The notes under the pieces were generated by a model that was given only the letters and a program-made list of their open reading frames with translations, was not told the DNA's origin and did no database searches. A DNA stretch of 64,000 bases from the NCBI GenBank assembly GCA_012729555.1, contig JAAYCX010000013.1:22580-86579 (forward strand). Direction: 5' to 3'. The translations under genes and the position numbers were made by a program. Of this stretch, positions 27,670 through 35,374 are shown in pieces. Every line of letters begins with the position of its first letter. The stretch's first letter is position 1. Source of the DNA: Acidobacteriota bacterium (GTDB lineage: Bacteria > Acidobacteriota > UBA6911).

Positions 27670-28185
27670 ATGAAAAGGACGACGGCCATGGCCATACTGA
27701 TGCTGGGCTTTGGGGGGAGCGCTCCCGCTTCCGACCTGAAGGTGGGGGACGCGGCGCCGGCGGTGAAGCTCCGGACCGACGCGGGGAAGGAGTTCGACCT
27801 CGCCGCACGCAAAGGGCTCTGGACGGTGCTCTATTTCTATCCCAAGGCCGACACGCCCGGCTGCACCAAGCAGGCGTGCGCCTTCCGCGACAACCTCGAT
27901 CGGATCCGCGCGCGGGGGGCGGAACTCTTCGGGGTGAGCGCCGACGGGGTGGAGGCCCTCAGGAAGTTCAAGGAGAAGCACCGCCTCAACTTCACCCTGC
28001 TGGCCGATCCCGGCCTCGACGCGATCAAGGCCTACGGCACGAAGATGCCGGCCCTCGGGATGTCGAAACGGTGGACCTTCATCATCGGCCCGGACCTCGT
28101 GATCCGCGCCATCGACAGGGACGTCGACCCGGTGCTCGACGCCGAACGGGTGGCCCGCAAGCTGGAAGAGCTGCAGAAGACATAG
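27670..28185 (+). CDS. Exported peroxiredoxin (BCP/PrxQ type)
   Basis: The protein has 172 residues (stop excluded) with a short signal peptide (M-K-R-T-T-A-M-A-I-L-M-L-G-F ending at A-P-A-S). The redox site D-T-P-G-C-T-K-Q-A-C gives peroxidatic C65 and resolving C70, the five-residue spacing of BCP enzymes. It reduces peroxides, probably in the periplasm. GAGGAGGACCTCCT lies immediately before the ATG. It is convergent with the ferredoxin gene, with 6 bases between. Confidence 0.9.
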   Translation: MKRTTAMAILMLGFGGSAPASDLKVGDAAPAVKLRTDAGKEFDLAARKGLWTVLYFYPKADTPGCTKQACAFRDNLDRIRARGAELFGVSADGVEALRKFKEKHRLNFTLLADPGLDAIKAYGTKMPALGMSKRWTFIIGPDLVIRAIDRDVDPVLDAERVARKLEELQKT

Positions 28186-28191
28186 CGGGGC

Positions 28192-29007
28192 TCAACGGCG
28201 CCGGGACGCCATGAAGGTCTCCGGCTCCCGGCGCTCCGCGGCGTTCTCGCCGAGCCACTCCCGGATTTTGCTGATGAAGGGGCCCTTGAGCGCGCGGGCG
28301 CCGAAGGCGCACCCCTTCACGCAGGCGGCGCAGAGGATGCAGCCGGCCTCGTCCGTTTCCGAGATCGCGCGGGTGGTGATCGAACCGGTGGGACAGAGCT
28401 GTTCGCAGGCGCCGCAGGCGGTGCACCTGTCGGGGTCGGTCACCGGCCCCATGACCGGGAAAACCGGGCGTTCCCTGAGTTCCGGGCTCCCCGGCAGGTC
28501 CGGCTCCCGCAGGTCCCGGACTCTTTCCGCCCCCCGCAGGCGAAGGGAGATCTCGCGCCCGAACTCCCGGGCGCGCTCGAGATCCTTGTCGTCGGGCCGC
28601 CCGGCGGCGATGGGGCCCTTCCCGGTCGAATAGGAGTGCTCGGCGATAAAGGAGGCCCCGGCGACGGGCACGCACCCTGCGGCGCGGGCCAGGGCGGACA
28701 GTTCCTGGAGCGCGTCCTCGATAGCCCGGTTGCCGTAGACGGCGACCAGCACCGCCGGCCCCCCCCGCGAGCGCAGACCCGCGAATCTCTCCATGGCGAT
28801 TTCGGGCACCCGCCCGGCGTAGACGGGCGCGCCGAGGAGCAGCAGGTCGTCTCCCCCCGCCTCCCCGAAACCGGCCGGGGCTCCGGGGAGGGTAACGTCC
28901 AGGCGGGTCACCCTCTCCACGCCGGTCCCCGCGGCGATCTGTTCGAGCACCCTGCGGGTCCCCCCGGTGGGGGAAAAACAGACGAGGCGTATGGAGCGTA
29001 GGTTCAC
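28192..29007 (-). CDS. Flavodoxin-like protein with two 4Fe-4S ferredoxin sites (EFR1 type)
   Basis: The protein has 271 residues. A flavodoxin-type FMN phosphate loop (F-S-P-T-G-G-T-R-R at 11-19) starts a ~150-residue flavodoxin-like domain. It is followed by two clusters, C-T-A-C-G-A-C-E-Q-L-C-P and C-I-L-C-A-A-C-V-K-G-C. It is probably an intracellular electron carrier. The start is GTG at 29007, overlapping the stop of the ATPase gene (GTGA), so the two are translationally coupled. Redox partners are not evident. Confidence 0.85.
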   Translation of the reverse strand: MNLRSIRLVCFSPTGGTRRVLEQIAAGTGVERVTRLDVTLPGAPAGFGEAGGDDLLLLGAPVYAGRVPEIAMERFAGLRSRGGPAVLVAVYGNRAIEDALQELSALARAAGCVPVAGASFIAEHSYSTGKGPIAAGRPDDKDLERAREFGREISLRLRGAERVRDLREPDLPGSPELRERPVFPVMGPVTDPDRCTACGACEQLCPTGSITTRAISETDEAGCILCAACVKGCAFGARALKGPFISKIREWLGENAAERREPETFMASRRR

Positions 29008-29588
29008 GGTTCCTCCCGCTGAGGTTGCATTGCGCCGAAGTTTTCCGTCAGCTCCCGGGTCGATGCGACGAGGCGCGGGAGGGTGTCCCGCCCGAGGTCG
29101 ACGAGGTGCCCCCCCTGCATGAACACGAGGCTGTTGCTGGCGATGATGACCTGGTACCGTTCGGCCATCTTCCGGAGCCCCCGGTAGATCATCCCCGCGC
29201 TCTCCTGGTCCTGCCCCGTCTCGGGGCTGTCGATGAGGACCGCCGTCTCCCCGCCGTGCGCCTGGTTCAGGAGCCCGTCGGCCACCCCCTGGCCATGCGA
29301 CAGAAAGAGCGCACGGATCCCCTGGACCATCTGCTCCCAGCCGTCGAAGACCCCGCCCATGTTGGGATTGAGCGATTCGGTGGAGATGTATTTCAGCCCC
29401 TCCCGGCCGCTCCCCTCCAGGGTGCAGAAGGGGCAGCGGGCGACGGCGCGCAGCACCGTCGACTTGCCCGCCCCGTTGGGCCCGATGAGGACGTTGTAGC
29501 CCGGCTCGAAACGGATGACCGGCCGGTCGATCCCCAGTTTCGCCACCTTCACCGAATGGTTGATGCACAGCTCCACGCTCGAAATCAT
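29004..29588 (-). CDS. Small AAA/ABC-like ATPase
   Basis: The protein has 194 residues. Walker A is G-P-N-G-A-G-K-S-T at 36-44 in an ABC/SMC-like context, and A-V-L-I-D-S-P-E-T-G serves as Walker B (Asp-Ser rather than Asp-Glu). A later I-I-A-S-N-S segment is where the switch region is expected. It lacks the long insertions of RecF or SMC. These proteins often act with a partner; here that is the downstream flavodoxin-ferredoxin protein. Role unknown. Confidence 0.75.
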   Translation of the reverse strand: MISSVELCINHSVKVAKLGIDRPVIRFEPGYNVLIGPNGAGKSTVLRAVARCPFCTLEGSGREGLKYISTESLNPNMGGVFDGWEQMVQGIRALFLSHGQGVADGLLNQAHGGETAVLIDSPETGQDQESAGMIYRGLRKMAERYQVIIASNSLVFMQGGHLVDLGRDTLPRLVASTRELTENFGAMQPQREEP

Positions 29589-29691
29589 GTACCCGCGCTC
29601 CCCGTCGATGTTTTAACATAACATCGGCCGCGCTCCCCCGACAGCCCGATGTGGGTGGGGGCGCGCGGCCGGGGAGGGGGGCGGAGGCACC

Positions 29692-30489
29692 ATGTTCCAT
29701 CAGGATACCGTCCTGGGACGGACGGGGTTCAGGGTCGGGCGGCTCGGCATCGGGAGCGGGTACCACGCCCCGGCGGCCGCCATCGAGGAAGCGTTCGAAC
29801 GCGGCTGCAACTACTTCACCTGGGGCACCGTCATCAAGGGGTTTTCCCCCGGGATGCGGGAGGCGATCCGCAACATCGCCGGGAAAGGGGAGCGCCACCG
29901 CCTGGTGCTCGCCATGTTCACCTACGCCCACTGGAACTTCCTGACCGAGCGCTTCCTCATGAAGGGGCTGCGGGAGGCGCGGACCGGATACGCCGACGTG
30001 CTGGTCCTCGGGTATTTCCCCCGGCCCCCCTCGGAGCGCCTGCTCGAAGGCGCCCTGAAGCTGCGGGACAAGGGTCTGGTGCGCTCCATCGGCGTGAGCG
30101 GCCACCACCGGAGGATGTTTGCGTCGCTGGCGGGGGACGAACGGGTCGGCGTCCTGCACCTGCGCTATAGCGCCGTGCACCGCGGGGCCGAGACCGACAT
30201 CTTCCCCTCCCTCCCGGACGGGGGCCGGCCGGGGACGGTCGCTTTCACCGCCACGGCCTGGGGGAAGCTCCTCCGTGCGAAAGGGATGCCCCCGGGGCAG
30301 GCGCCCCCCACCGCCGCCGAGTGCTACCGCTTCGTCCTCTCCCACCCCGCCGTCGATGTCTGCATGAGCGCCCCGCGGACCCGGCAGGAGATGAGGCGGA
30401 ACCTGGCGGTCCTCGACCAGGGACCGATGACGGGGGAGGAACTCGACCGGATGCGCCGGATCGGGGACCACCTCTACGGCCGCCGCTGA
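29692..30489 (+). CDS. Aldo/keto reductase family protein
   Basis: The protein has 265 residues. T-V-L-G-R-T-G-F-R-V-G-R-L-G-I-G-S-G-Y opens the barrel and A-F-E-R-G-C-N-Y-F-T-W-G replaces the usual G-x-N-x-x-D-T-A region. S-I-G-V-S-G-H matches the conserved I-G-V-S strand, and a late P-A-V-D-V-C-M-S-A fits the NAD(P)-binding end. The catalytic Tyr of the canonical D-T-A-x-x-Y motif is not obvious, so activity may differ from standard reductases. Convergent with the HI0933-type flavoprotein gene. Confidence 0.75.
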   Translation: MFHQDTVLGRTGFRVGRLGIGSGYHAPAAAIEEAFERGCNYFTWGTVIKGFSPGMREAIRNIAGKGERHRLVLAMFTYAHWNFLTERFLMKGLREARTGYADVLVLGYFPRPPSERLLEGALKLRDKGLVRSIGVSGHHRRMFASLAGDERVGVLHLRYSAVHRGAETDIFPSLPDGGRPGTVAFTATAWGKLLRAKGMPPGQAPPTAAECYRFVLSHPAVDVCMSAPRTRQEMRRNLAVLDQGPMTGEELDRMRRIGDHLYGRR

Positions 30490-30507
30490 TCGGGCCCGGC
30501 CGGGGGC

Positions 30508-31851
30508 TCAGCCGGAGGAAAGGGCGCCGCGGGCGGCGTTCTCCCCCGCCACGTGGCCCGTGGAGAAGGCGGCCTGCAGGTTATAGCCGCCGGTGTCGGC
30601 GTCGAGATCGATCACCTCCCCGGCCAGGAAGAGCCCGGGCGCCTTCCGCGACTCGAGGGTACGCGGGTCGATTTCATCCAGGGCGACTCCCCCGGCCGTC
30701 ACGATCGCCCGGGCGAGCGGGAGCGGACGCTCCACGTTGAAGGGGAGGGCCTTGAGCAGGCCGATCAGCCGCTCCCGCCCTGCGGCGCCGATCCCGCGGG
30801 CCGGCGCGCTCCCGTCGAGCCCCGCCAGCTCGAGGAGCGGACGGGCCGCCCGGAGCGGCAGGTACTCCTTCCAGATCGAGAGGAGGCTCCGCCCGCCACG
30901 AAGGTCGAGGTCCGCCTGCAGCCGCCGGCGCAGCTGCTCCCGGGAAAGCGCGGGCTTGAGGTCGATCAGGATGGAGACCGGGCCGGAGGCGAGGGCGTCG
31001 ACGACGGCGAGGCTCATCATCAGGATGACGGGGCCCCCCAGGCCGAACGGGGTGAAGCCCAGCTCCCCGAAGCGGCTCTCGACGAGGGGCGGCCGGGGTT
31101 GCTTCCTCTCCCCGCGCCCGTAGTCGCGGGCGGGGATGGAAGCGCCGTCGACCTCGGCCGCCTCCCGGGCGAAAGCCGCGGCGCGCACGTTGCGGAGGTC
31201 GACCCCGCCCAGGGAACGGGCCAGGGCCCGCTCCCGCACGACCAGGGGGACCAGGGCCGGACGGGGCCGGACGACGGCGTGGCCGAGCGCGGCGGCCAGG
31301 GTAAAGCCATCCCCGGCCGAGCCGGTTTCGGGCCAGGAAGCCCCGCCGGCCGCCAGGACCACGGTTGCGGCCGCGAAGCGCCCCTGCCCGCTCTCCACCC
31401 GGAACCCTCCCCCGTCGCGCGGCACCAGGGAGGAGACGGGGGCGTGGCGGAGCACGCGCACCCCGGCGGCAGCCAGCTCCCGTTCGAAGAGGCGCACCAC
31501 GTCGCGCGCGTCCCCGGAGGCGGGGAAGATGCGGCCCCCGCGCTCCGTCCGGGTTTCCAGGCCGCGGCTCCGGAGGAACGCGAGCAACTCCGGGCGGAAG
31601 AAGCGGGAAAAGGCGGAGTGGAGGAAGCGGCCGTTCAGCCCGTACATGGCGATGAAGTCGCGGAGTTCGGCGGCGTTGGTGAGGTTGCACCGCCCCTTGC
31701 CGCTCACGAGGATCTTCCGGCCGCAGCGGCCGGTCTTCTCGACGAGCAGCACCCGGGCCCCCGCCCGGGCGGCGGCCGAGGAGGCCATCATCCCCGCCGC
31801 GCCCCCGCCGATCACGAGAACGTCGGCGTCCGCGCTTCCCGCATGGCTCAT
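30508..31851 (-). CDS. HI0933/YhiN-family FAD-dependent oxidoreductase
   Basis: The protein has 447 residues. The N-terminal Rossmann motif is V-L-V-I-G-G-G-A-A-G-M-M. The family signature G-R-K-I-L-V-S-G-K-G-R-C-N-L-T-N follows near residue 45. The C-terminal F-L-A-G-E-V-I-D-L-D-A-D-T-G-G-Y-N-L-Q-A-A-F-S-T-G is also typical. Members are flavoproteins of uncertain substrate. It ends 19 bases from the aldo/keto reductase gene and starts 13 bases downstream of the GH8 stop, in the same direction. Confidence 0.9.
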   Translation of the reverse strand: MSHAGSADADVLVIGGGAAGMMASSAAARAGARVLLVEKTGRCGRKILVSGKGRCNLTNAAELRDFIAMYGLNGRFLHSAFSRFFRPELLAFLRSRGLETRTERGGRIFPASGDARDVVRLFERELAAAGVRVLRHAPVSSLVPRDGGGFRVESGQGRFAAATVVLAAGGASWPETGSAGDGFTLAAALGHAVVRPRPALVPLVVRERALARSLGGVDLRNVRAAAFAREAAEVDGASIPARDYGRGERKQPRPPLVESRFGELGFTPFGLGGPVILMMSLAVVDALASGPVSILIDLKPALSREQLRRRLQADLDLRGGRSLLSIWKEYLPLRAARPLLELAGLDGSAPARGIGAAGRERLIGLLKALPFNVERPLPLARAIVTAGGVALDEIDPRTLESRKAPGLFLAGEVIDLDADTGGYNLQAAFSTGHVAGENAARGALSSG

Positions 31852-31864
31852 GGCTCCCCCGCGG

Positions 31865-33169
31865 TCAGTTCATCCCGGGAGTGATGACGCGGTAATTGCC
31901 GCTCAGGTGCATCAGGCTGAACAGGTAGAGCAGCCCGTCGTAATAGGGGTCGAAATAACCGTCGTCGTACGGCTCGAGCTTCGCGTTCCAGACCGCGTCG
32001 ACGAACTTCCAGCTCTTGGCCTGGGTCCCCATGATCGACGCGGCGGCCGAGGTCGCCACCAGCCCGAGCGAGTGGCGCAGCTTGCGGTACCCCCCGGCCT
32101 GCAGGATCCATTCGGGCAGCGTGCCGTCGATGTTGAACTGGTCCTCGAAGGTGTCGATCCCGCGGCAGAAGAGGAAGTTCTGGATGCGGCGGGCGTAGTC
32201 CCGCTGCCACTCGACGTCTTTCGCGTACCAGGAATAGTCCATGGCGATGTTCATCGGCACCCGCCAGGAATCGTAGCGGAAGGCGCCGGGGAACCAGCGG
32301 TTCTCGAGCGGCTTGCCGCTGTAGTCGGTGGTGTCGGTGTTCAGCCCGGTCTCGGGGTGGATGGCACGGTGCAGGTAGCGGCGCGCCTCCACGGCGCACT
32401 CGCGGTAGAACTCCTCGTGCCCGTCGCGCGCGTACTCGGCCCAGACCTCGTAAAACGCCGGCAGGTGGTAGGAGGGGTCGGTGAAGTGGTAGCCCGACCT
32501 GTCGGGGACGAAGGTGATCAGCTTGTGCCCGGTGTGGATCACGTGCGTGATCCCGTCGGTCCCGTCCTTGCTCCACATGGCGTCGAGGATGCGGCGCGCC
32601 TCCCCGTAGTAGTCGATCCCGGTCTCGTTCCCCCAGCGGTTGGAGGCGAACAGGAGCGCCGTGACGAAGTAGAGCTCCCCGTCCGAGGCCGAGCCTTCCG
32701 AATTGTGCTTCCCCGTCTTCGGCTCCACGCTCCAGGCGAAATAGGCGTCCCGCGGCCCCCCCTGGTGCTGCATGTACTTCTTCGTCCAGCGCCAGAGCCG
32801 GTCGAACACCTCCTTCCTGTCGAGCTGCACCGCCACCATCATGCCGTAGGAGAGCCCCTCGGTGCGGGCGTCGTGGTTTTTCAGGTCGGAGATGTAGGCC
32901 ATGTCGTCGCCGACCGCGAAGTAGACCCGGTTCTGCCCCAGGAAGAGGTCGTAGTACGCCTTGGCGAGCTTGACGTCGATGGCGGCCTGGGAATAGCCCG
33001 CTTCGCGGAAGACGTTGCGGTATTTCCCGGTTTCCCGCGCCCCCTTCTCCCACGGCTTCATCTTTCCGCGGGGGTCCGAGACGTCCTGGGCGCACTCTTC
33101 ATCGACACTCCAGGCCGCGCCGCCGGCGAGGAGGAGAATCAGGATTGCGGAGCAGATCGATTTTTTCAT
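31865..33169 (-). CDS. Secreted glycoside hydrolase family 8 enzyme
   Basis: The protein has 434 residues with a signal peptide (M-K-K-S-I-C-S-A-I-L-I-L-L-L-A-G-G-A-A-W-S). The GH8 pattern includes R-T-E-G-L-S-Y-G-M-M with the likely acid E104, W-R-W-T-K-K-Y-M, A-S-D-G-E-L-Y-F around D163 and F-R-Y-D-S-W-R-V-P. The best family fit is reducing-end xylose-releasing exo-oligoxylanase rather than cellulase, but substrate is inferred. The frame extends upstream through one copy of the 22-bp palindrome, which is not coding, so M at 33169 is the start. No clear Shine-Dalgarno is seen. Confidence 0.85.
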   Translation of the reverse strand: MKKSICSAILILLLAGGAAWSVDEECAQDVSDPRGKMKPWEKGARETGKYRNVFREAGYSQAAIDVKLAKAYYDLFLGQNRVYFAVGDDMAYISDLKNHDARTEGLSYGMMVAVQLDRKEVFDRLWRWTKKYMQHQGGPRDAYFAWSVEPKTGKHNSEGSASDGELYFVTALLFASNRWGNETGIDYYGEARRILDAMWSKDGTDGITHVIHTGHKLITFVPDRSGYHFTDPSYHLPAFYEVWAEYARDGHEEFYRECAVEARRYLHRAIHPETGLNTDTTDYSGKPLENRWFPGAFRYDSWRVPMNIAMDYSWYAKDVEWQRDYARRIQNFLFCRGIDTFEDQFNIDGTLPEWILQAGGYRKLRHSLGLVATSAAASIMGTQAKSWKFVDAVWNAKLEPYDDGYFDPYYDGLLYLFSLMHLSGNYRVITPGMN

Positions 33170-33186
33170 GGTTGGTATTTTAACAT

Positions 33187-33208
33187 GGGGACAGTCACCA
33201 CTGTCCCC
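33187..33208 (+). repeat. 22-bp palindromic repeat, copy 1
   Basis: Perfect 9-base arms GGGGACAGT and ACTGTCCCC enclose CACC. The copy sits in the divergent gap between the GH8 gene and the GntR operon. It is followed by a C-rich stretch with CCGATTTTT that resembles the flank of copies 2 and 4. Confidence 0.9.
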
Positions 33209-33225
33209 CTCCCCGATTTTTCCCC

Positions 33226-33265
33226 TTGACAAATCCCCTCACTGTACTTATTGTCTATATACAGT
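33226..33265 (+). promoter_or_regulatory. Promoter and GntR/YtrA-type operator
   Basis: TTGACA (33226-33231) is spaced 17 bases from TATTGT (33249-33254). Inverted arms ACTGTA (33241-33246) and TACAGT (33260-33265), 13 bases apart, straddle the -10 box. This is the layout expected for autorepression by the YtrA-like GntR regulator that starts at 33334. Confidence 0.65.
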
Positions 33266-33333
33266 AAGAGCATTTATGGGGGCCGTGAGGTTCGCGGCCC
33301 TCCGGGTAAACCGATTCTTCCCATGGGGGGGAT

Positions 33334-33708
33334 ATGCTCCTCGACTTGACCGATCTCTCCAGCGAACCGCTGCAGGCGCAGATTGTCCGGCAGATCAGGG
33401 CACACATCCTCGCCGGCAACCTGGGCGCGGGCGCCGACCTCCCCTCGATCAGGAAGATGGCCAGCGACCAGCGCATCAGCGTCATCACGGTGCAGCGGGC
33501 GTACGAGAGCCTCGAGCGCGAGGGGCTGATCCACTCCCGGCGCGGGAAGGGGTTTTTCGTCAGCGAATTCACCCGGGACCGCAGGAGGGACCTGGCCGCG
33601 GAAAAGCTGCGGGAGTCGGTCCAGCCGGTGATCCGGGAAGCCCTTGCCGAAGGTCTGGACAAAGAGGCCATCCAGGCCGTCATCGGCACCATCCTGCGCG
33701 AGGTTTGA
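33334..33708 (+). CDS. GntR-family (YtrA-like) transcriptional regulator
   Basis: The protein has 124 residues. A winged helix covers residues 10-80: Q-I-V-R-Q-I-R-A-H-I-L-A-G, L-P-S-I-R-K-M-A, I-S-V-I-T-V-Q-R-A-Y-E-S-L-E-R-E-G-L-I. A short helical tail follows, with no large effector domain, as in the YtrA subfamily. Members typically repress an adjacent ABC exporter. The ABC ATPase gene follows after 23 bases, so it likely controls its own operon through the palindrome at 33241-33265. Confidence 0.92.
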   Translation: MLLDLTDLSSEPLQAQIVRQIRAHILAGNLGAGADLPSIRKMASDQRISVITVQRAYESLEREGLIHSRRGKGFFVSEFTRDRRRDLAAEKLRESVQPVIREALAEGLDKEAIQAVIGTILREV

Positions 33709-33731
33709 TCCCCGATTCCAAAGAGGACACT

Positions 33732-34607
33732 ATGGAAAAAGCGCTTCAATGCCGTTCCCTAACCAAACAGTTCCGGGATTTCACGCTCGGCCCCCTGGAT
33801 CTCGACCTGGAGCCGGGCACCGTGCTCGGGCTGGTCGGCCCCAACGGGGCGGGCAAGACCACCTTTCTTCAGTGCCTGGTCGGGCTGCTGCGCGCGGATG
33901 CGGGCGAAACGCGGATCCTCGGGCGCCCCAACGACCCGAACCGCCCGGACTGGAAACTGGACATCGGGTATGTCGGCGATCTCCAGGTTTTCTGGGAACG
34001 CTGGACCGCGGCCCGCAACCTCGAATTCGTGGCGCAGTTCTATCCCGGCTGGTCGCAGGAGCGGGCGGCCGAGCTTGCCGGGCGATTGCGGCTCCCCCTC
34101 GAGAAGCGGGCCAAAGACCTGTCGACCGGGAACCGGGTCAAGCTGTCGCTCGTCATGGCCCTGGCCCGCTCCCCCCGGTTGCTCCTGCTGGACGAACCGA
34201 CCTCGGGAATGGACCCGGTCGTGCGGGCCGAACTGCTGGAGGTGCTCTTCGAGACCCTGGAAACCGGGGACCGCGCCATCCTCTACGCCACCCACATCCT
34301 TTCCGAAATCAGCCGCCTCGCCGACGACCTGGCCTTCCTCGACGAGGGGCGCCTGCGCCTGCGCGCCCGCAAGGAGGACCTGCTCGAGCGCTGGCGCAGG
34401 ATCACCTTCCGCCACGGCGACGGCGAGGTGAGGCTCCCATCGGTGGTGAGCCACCGCAGGGAGGGGATGGACCACCAGGTCGTCTCGTCCGATGCGGACT
34501 CGACACGGCGTCAGCTCCGGGAACTCGGCGCGGAAAACATCCGGGAGACGAACATGGGCATCGAAGAGATTGCCATCCAGATACTCAAGGGAGGGGAGAA
34601 TGCGTAG
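33732..34607 (+). CDS. ABC transporter ATP-binding protein
   Basis: The protein has 291 residues. Walker A is G-P-N-G-A-G-K-T-T at 36-44, the signature motif is L-S-T-G-N-R-V-K-L, Walker B is L-L-L-L-D-E-P-T-S-G-M-D and the switch His lies in Y-A-T-H-I. The signature deviates from LSGGQ, as in other YtrB-like ATPases. It overlaps the permease gene by 8 bases. With GntR and the permease it forms a small exporter operon, possibly for an antibiotic or lipid; cargo unknown. Confidence 0.93.
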   Translation: MEKALQCRSLTKQFRDFTLGPLDLDLEPGTVLGLVGPNGAGKTTFLQCLVGLLRADAGETRILGRPNDPNRPDWKLDIGYVGDLQVFWERWTAARNLEFVAQFYPGWSQERAAELAGRLRLPLEKRAKDLSTGNRVKLSLVMALARSPRLLLLDEPTSGMDPVVRAELLEVLFETLETGDRAILYATHILSEISRLADDLAFLDEGRLRLRARKEDLLERWRRITFRHGDGEVRLPSVVSHRREGMDHQVVSSDADSTRRQLRELGAENIRETNMGIEEIAIQILKGGENA

Positions 34608-35286
34608 ACTCATCCAGGCCGATTCGGAGTACAACCGGGTCGCAAACTTCATCCAGTGGCCCGTCGTCCTGGCCATGGTTGCGGCCAACTCCATTTGGGG
34701 GGGGATGGAGGAAGCGATCGCCACGGCCATGTTCTTCATGGCCATATTTCTGGGCATCCTGGTCACCTCGGAATCGGCGAAGACCCGGAGGATCCGGATG
34801 CTGTCCGCCCTGCCGCTCCCCGCGAGGACCCTGGGGCTGTACCGCCTGTACGGGCTGGTGGTCGGGTGGAGCACCTGGATGGCGCTTTTGGCCGCCAGTT
34901 CCCTGATCAGCCGGCGCGGGGACCTCGGCCCCGATTACGCCGCCTGGCTCCTGACCAGGATCGGGTGCATGTTCCTCTTCGCGGGAATGATGAGCCTGTC
35001 GACCGATGTTTACTTCGGAGCCCGGGAAACCAAAAAGGCCAGGGACCTCCAGAAGTGGGTGGTCCAGCCGCTCCTGATCGCCGCCGCCTCGATCGCTGGC
35101 CCCATCCTGTACATGGCGACCGTTCCCATGCCCGGAGCCAACAAGATCCTGCTTCTCACCCGGATCACCCAGTCGCTTCCCGGCTCGGTATTCCTCCTGA
35201 TCGCGGGCCTCCTGGTCCTCGCTCTCGATGTCCATGCCTACCAGCGGCGCCGCTCCTACCTCGAGGAGTCCGCCTGGCCGATGTAG
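34600..35286 (+). CDS. ABC exporter membrane subunit
   Basis: The protein has 228 residues with about six hydrophobic segments (for example V-V-L-A-M-V-A-A-N, A-M-F-F-M-A-I-F-L-G-I-L-V, L-L-I-A-A-A-S-I-A-G-P-I-L, V-F-L-L-I-A-G-L-L-V-L-A). There is no periplasmic-binding or MacB-like domain. GAGGGGAG precedes ATG 34600, inside the end of the ATPase gene. It is the permease partner of the ATPase. Its stop lies at the edge of palindromic repeat copy 2. Confidence 0.8.
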   Translation: MRRLIQADSEYNRVANFIQWPVVLAMVAANSIWGGMEEAIATAMFFMAIFLGILVTSESAKTRRIRMLSALPLPARTLGLYRLYGLVVGWSTWMALLAASSLISRRGDLGPDYAAWLLTRIGCMFLFAGMMSLSTDVYFGARETKKARDLQKWVVQPLLIAAASIAGPILYMATVPMPGANKILLLTRITQSLPGSVFLLIAGLLVLALDVHAYQRRRSYLEESAWPM

Positions 35287-35308
35287 GGGGACAGTCACCA
35301 CTGTCCCC
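35287..35308 (+). repeat. 22-bp palindromic repeat, copy 2
   Basis: Identical to copy 1 (arms GGGGACAGT and ACTGTCCCC around CACC). It begins directly after the stop codon of the ABC permease. Its downstream flank TCAACCCGCTTTTTCGAG is shared with copy 4. Confidence 0.9.
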
Positions 35309-35333
35309 TTTCTCAACCCGCTTTTTCGAGCGG

Positions 35334-35355
35334 GGGGACAGTGGTGACTGTCCCC
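35334..35355 (-). repeat. 22-bp palindromic repeat, copy 3 (inverted)
   Basis: The same element in the opposite orientation, with GTGG... reading between the arms. It lies 25 bases after copy 2, so the pair makes a large inverted repeat between the ABC operon and the serine hydrolase. This could form a long hairpin in RNA. Confidence 0.9.
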
Positions 35356-35374
35356 CCCCAACAAAAGGACGCTT

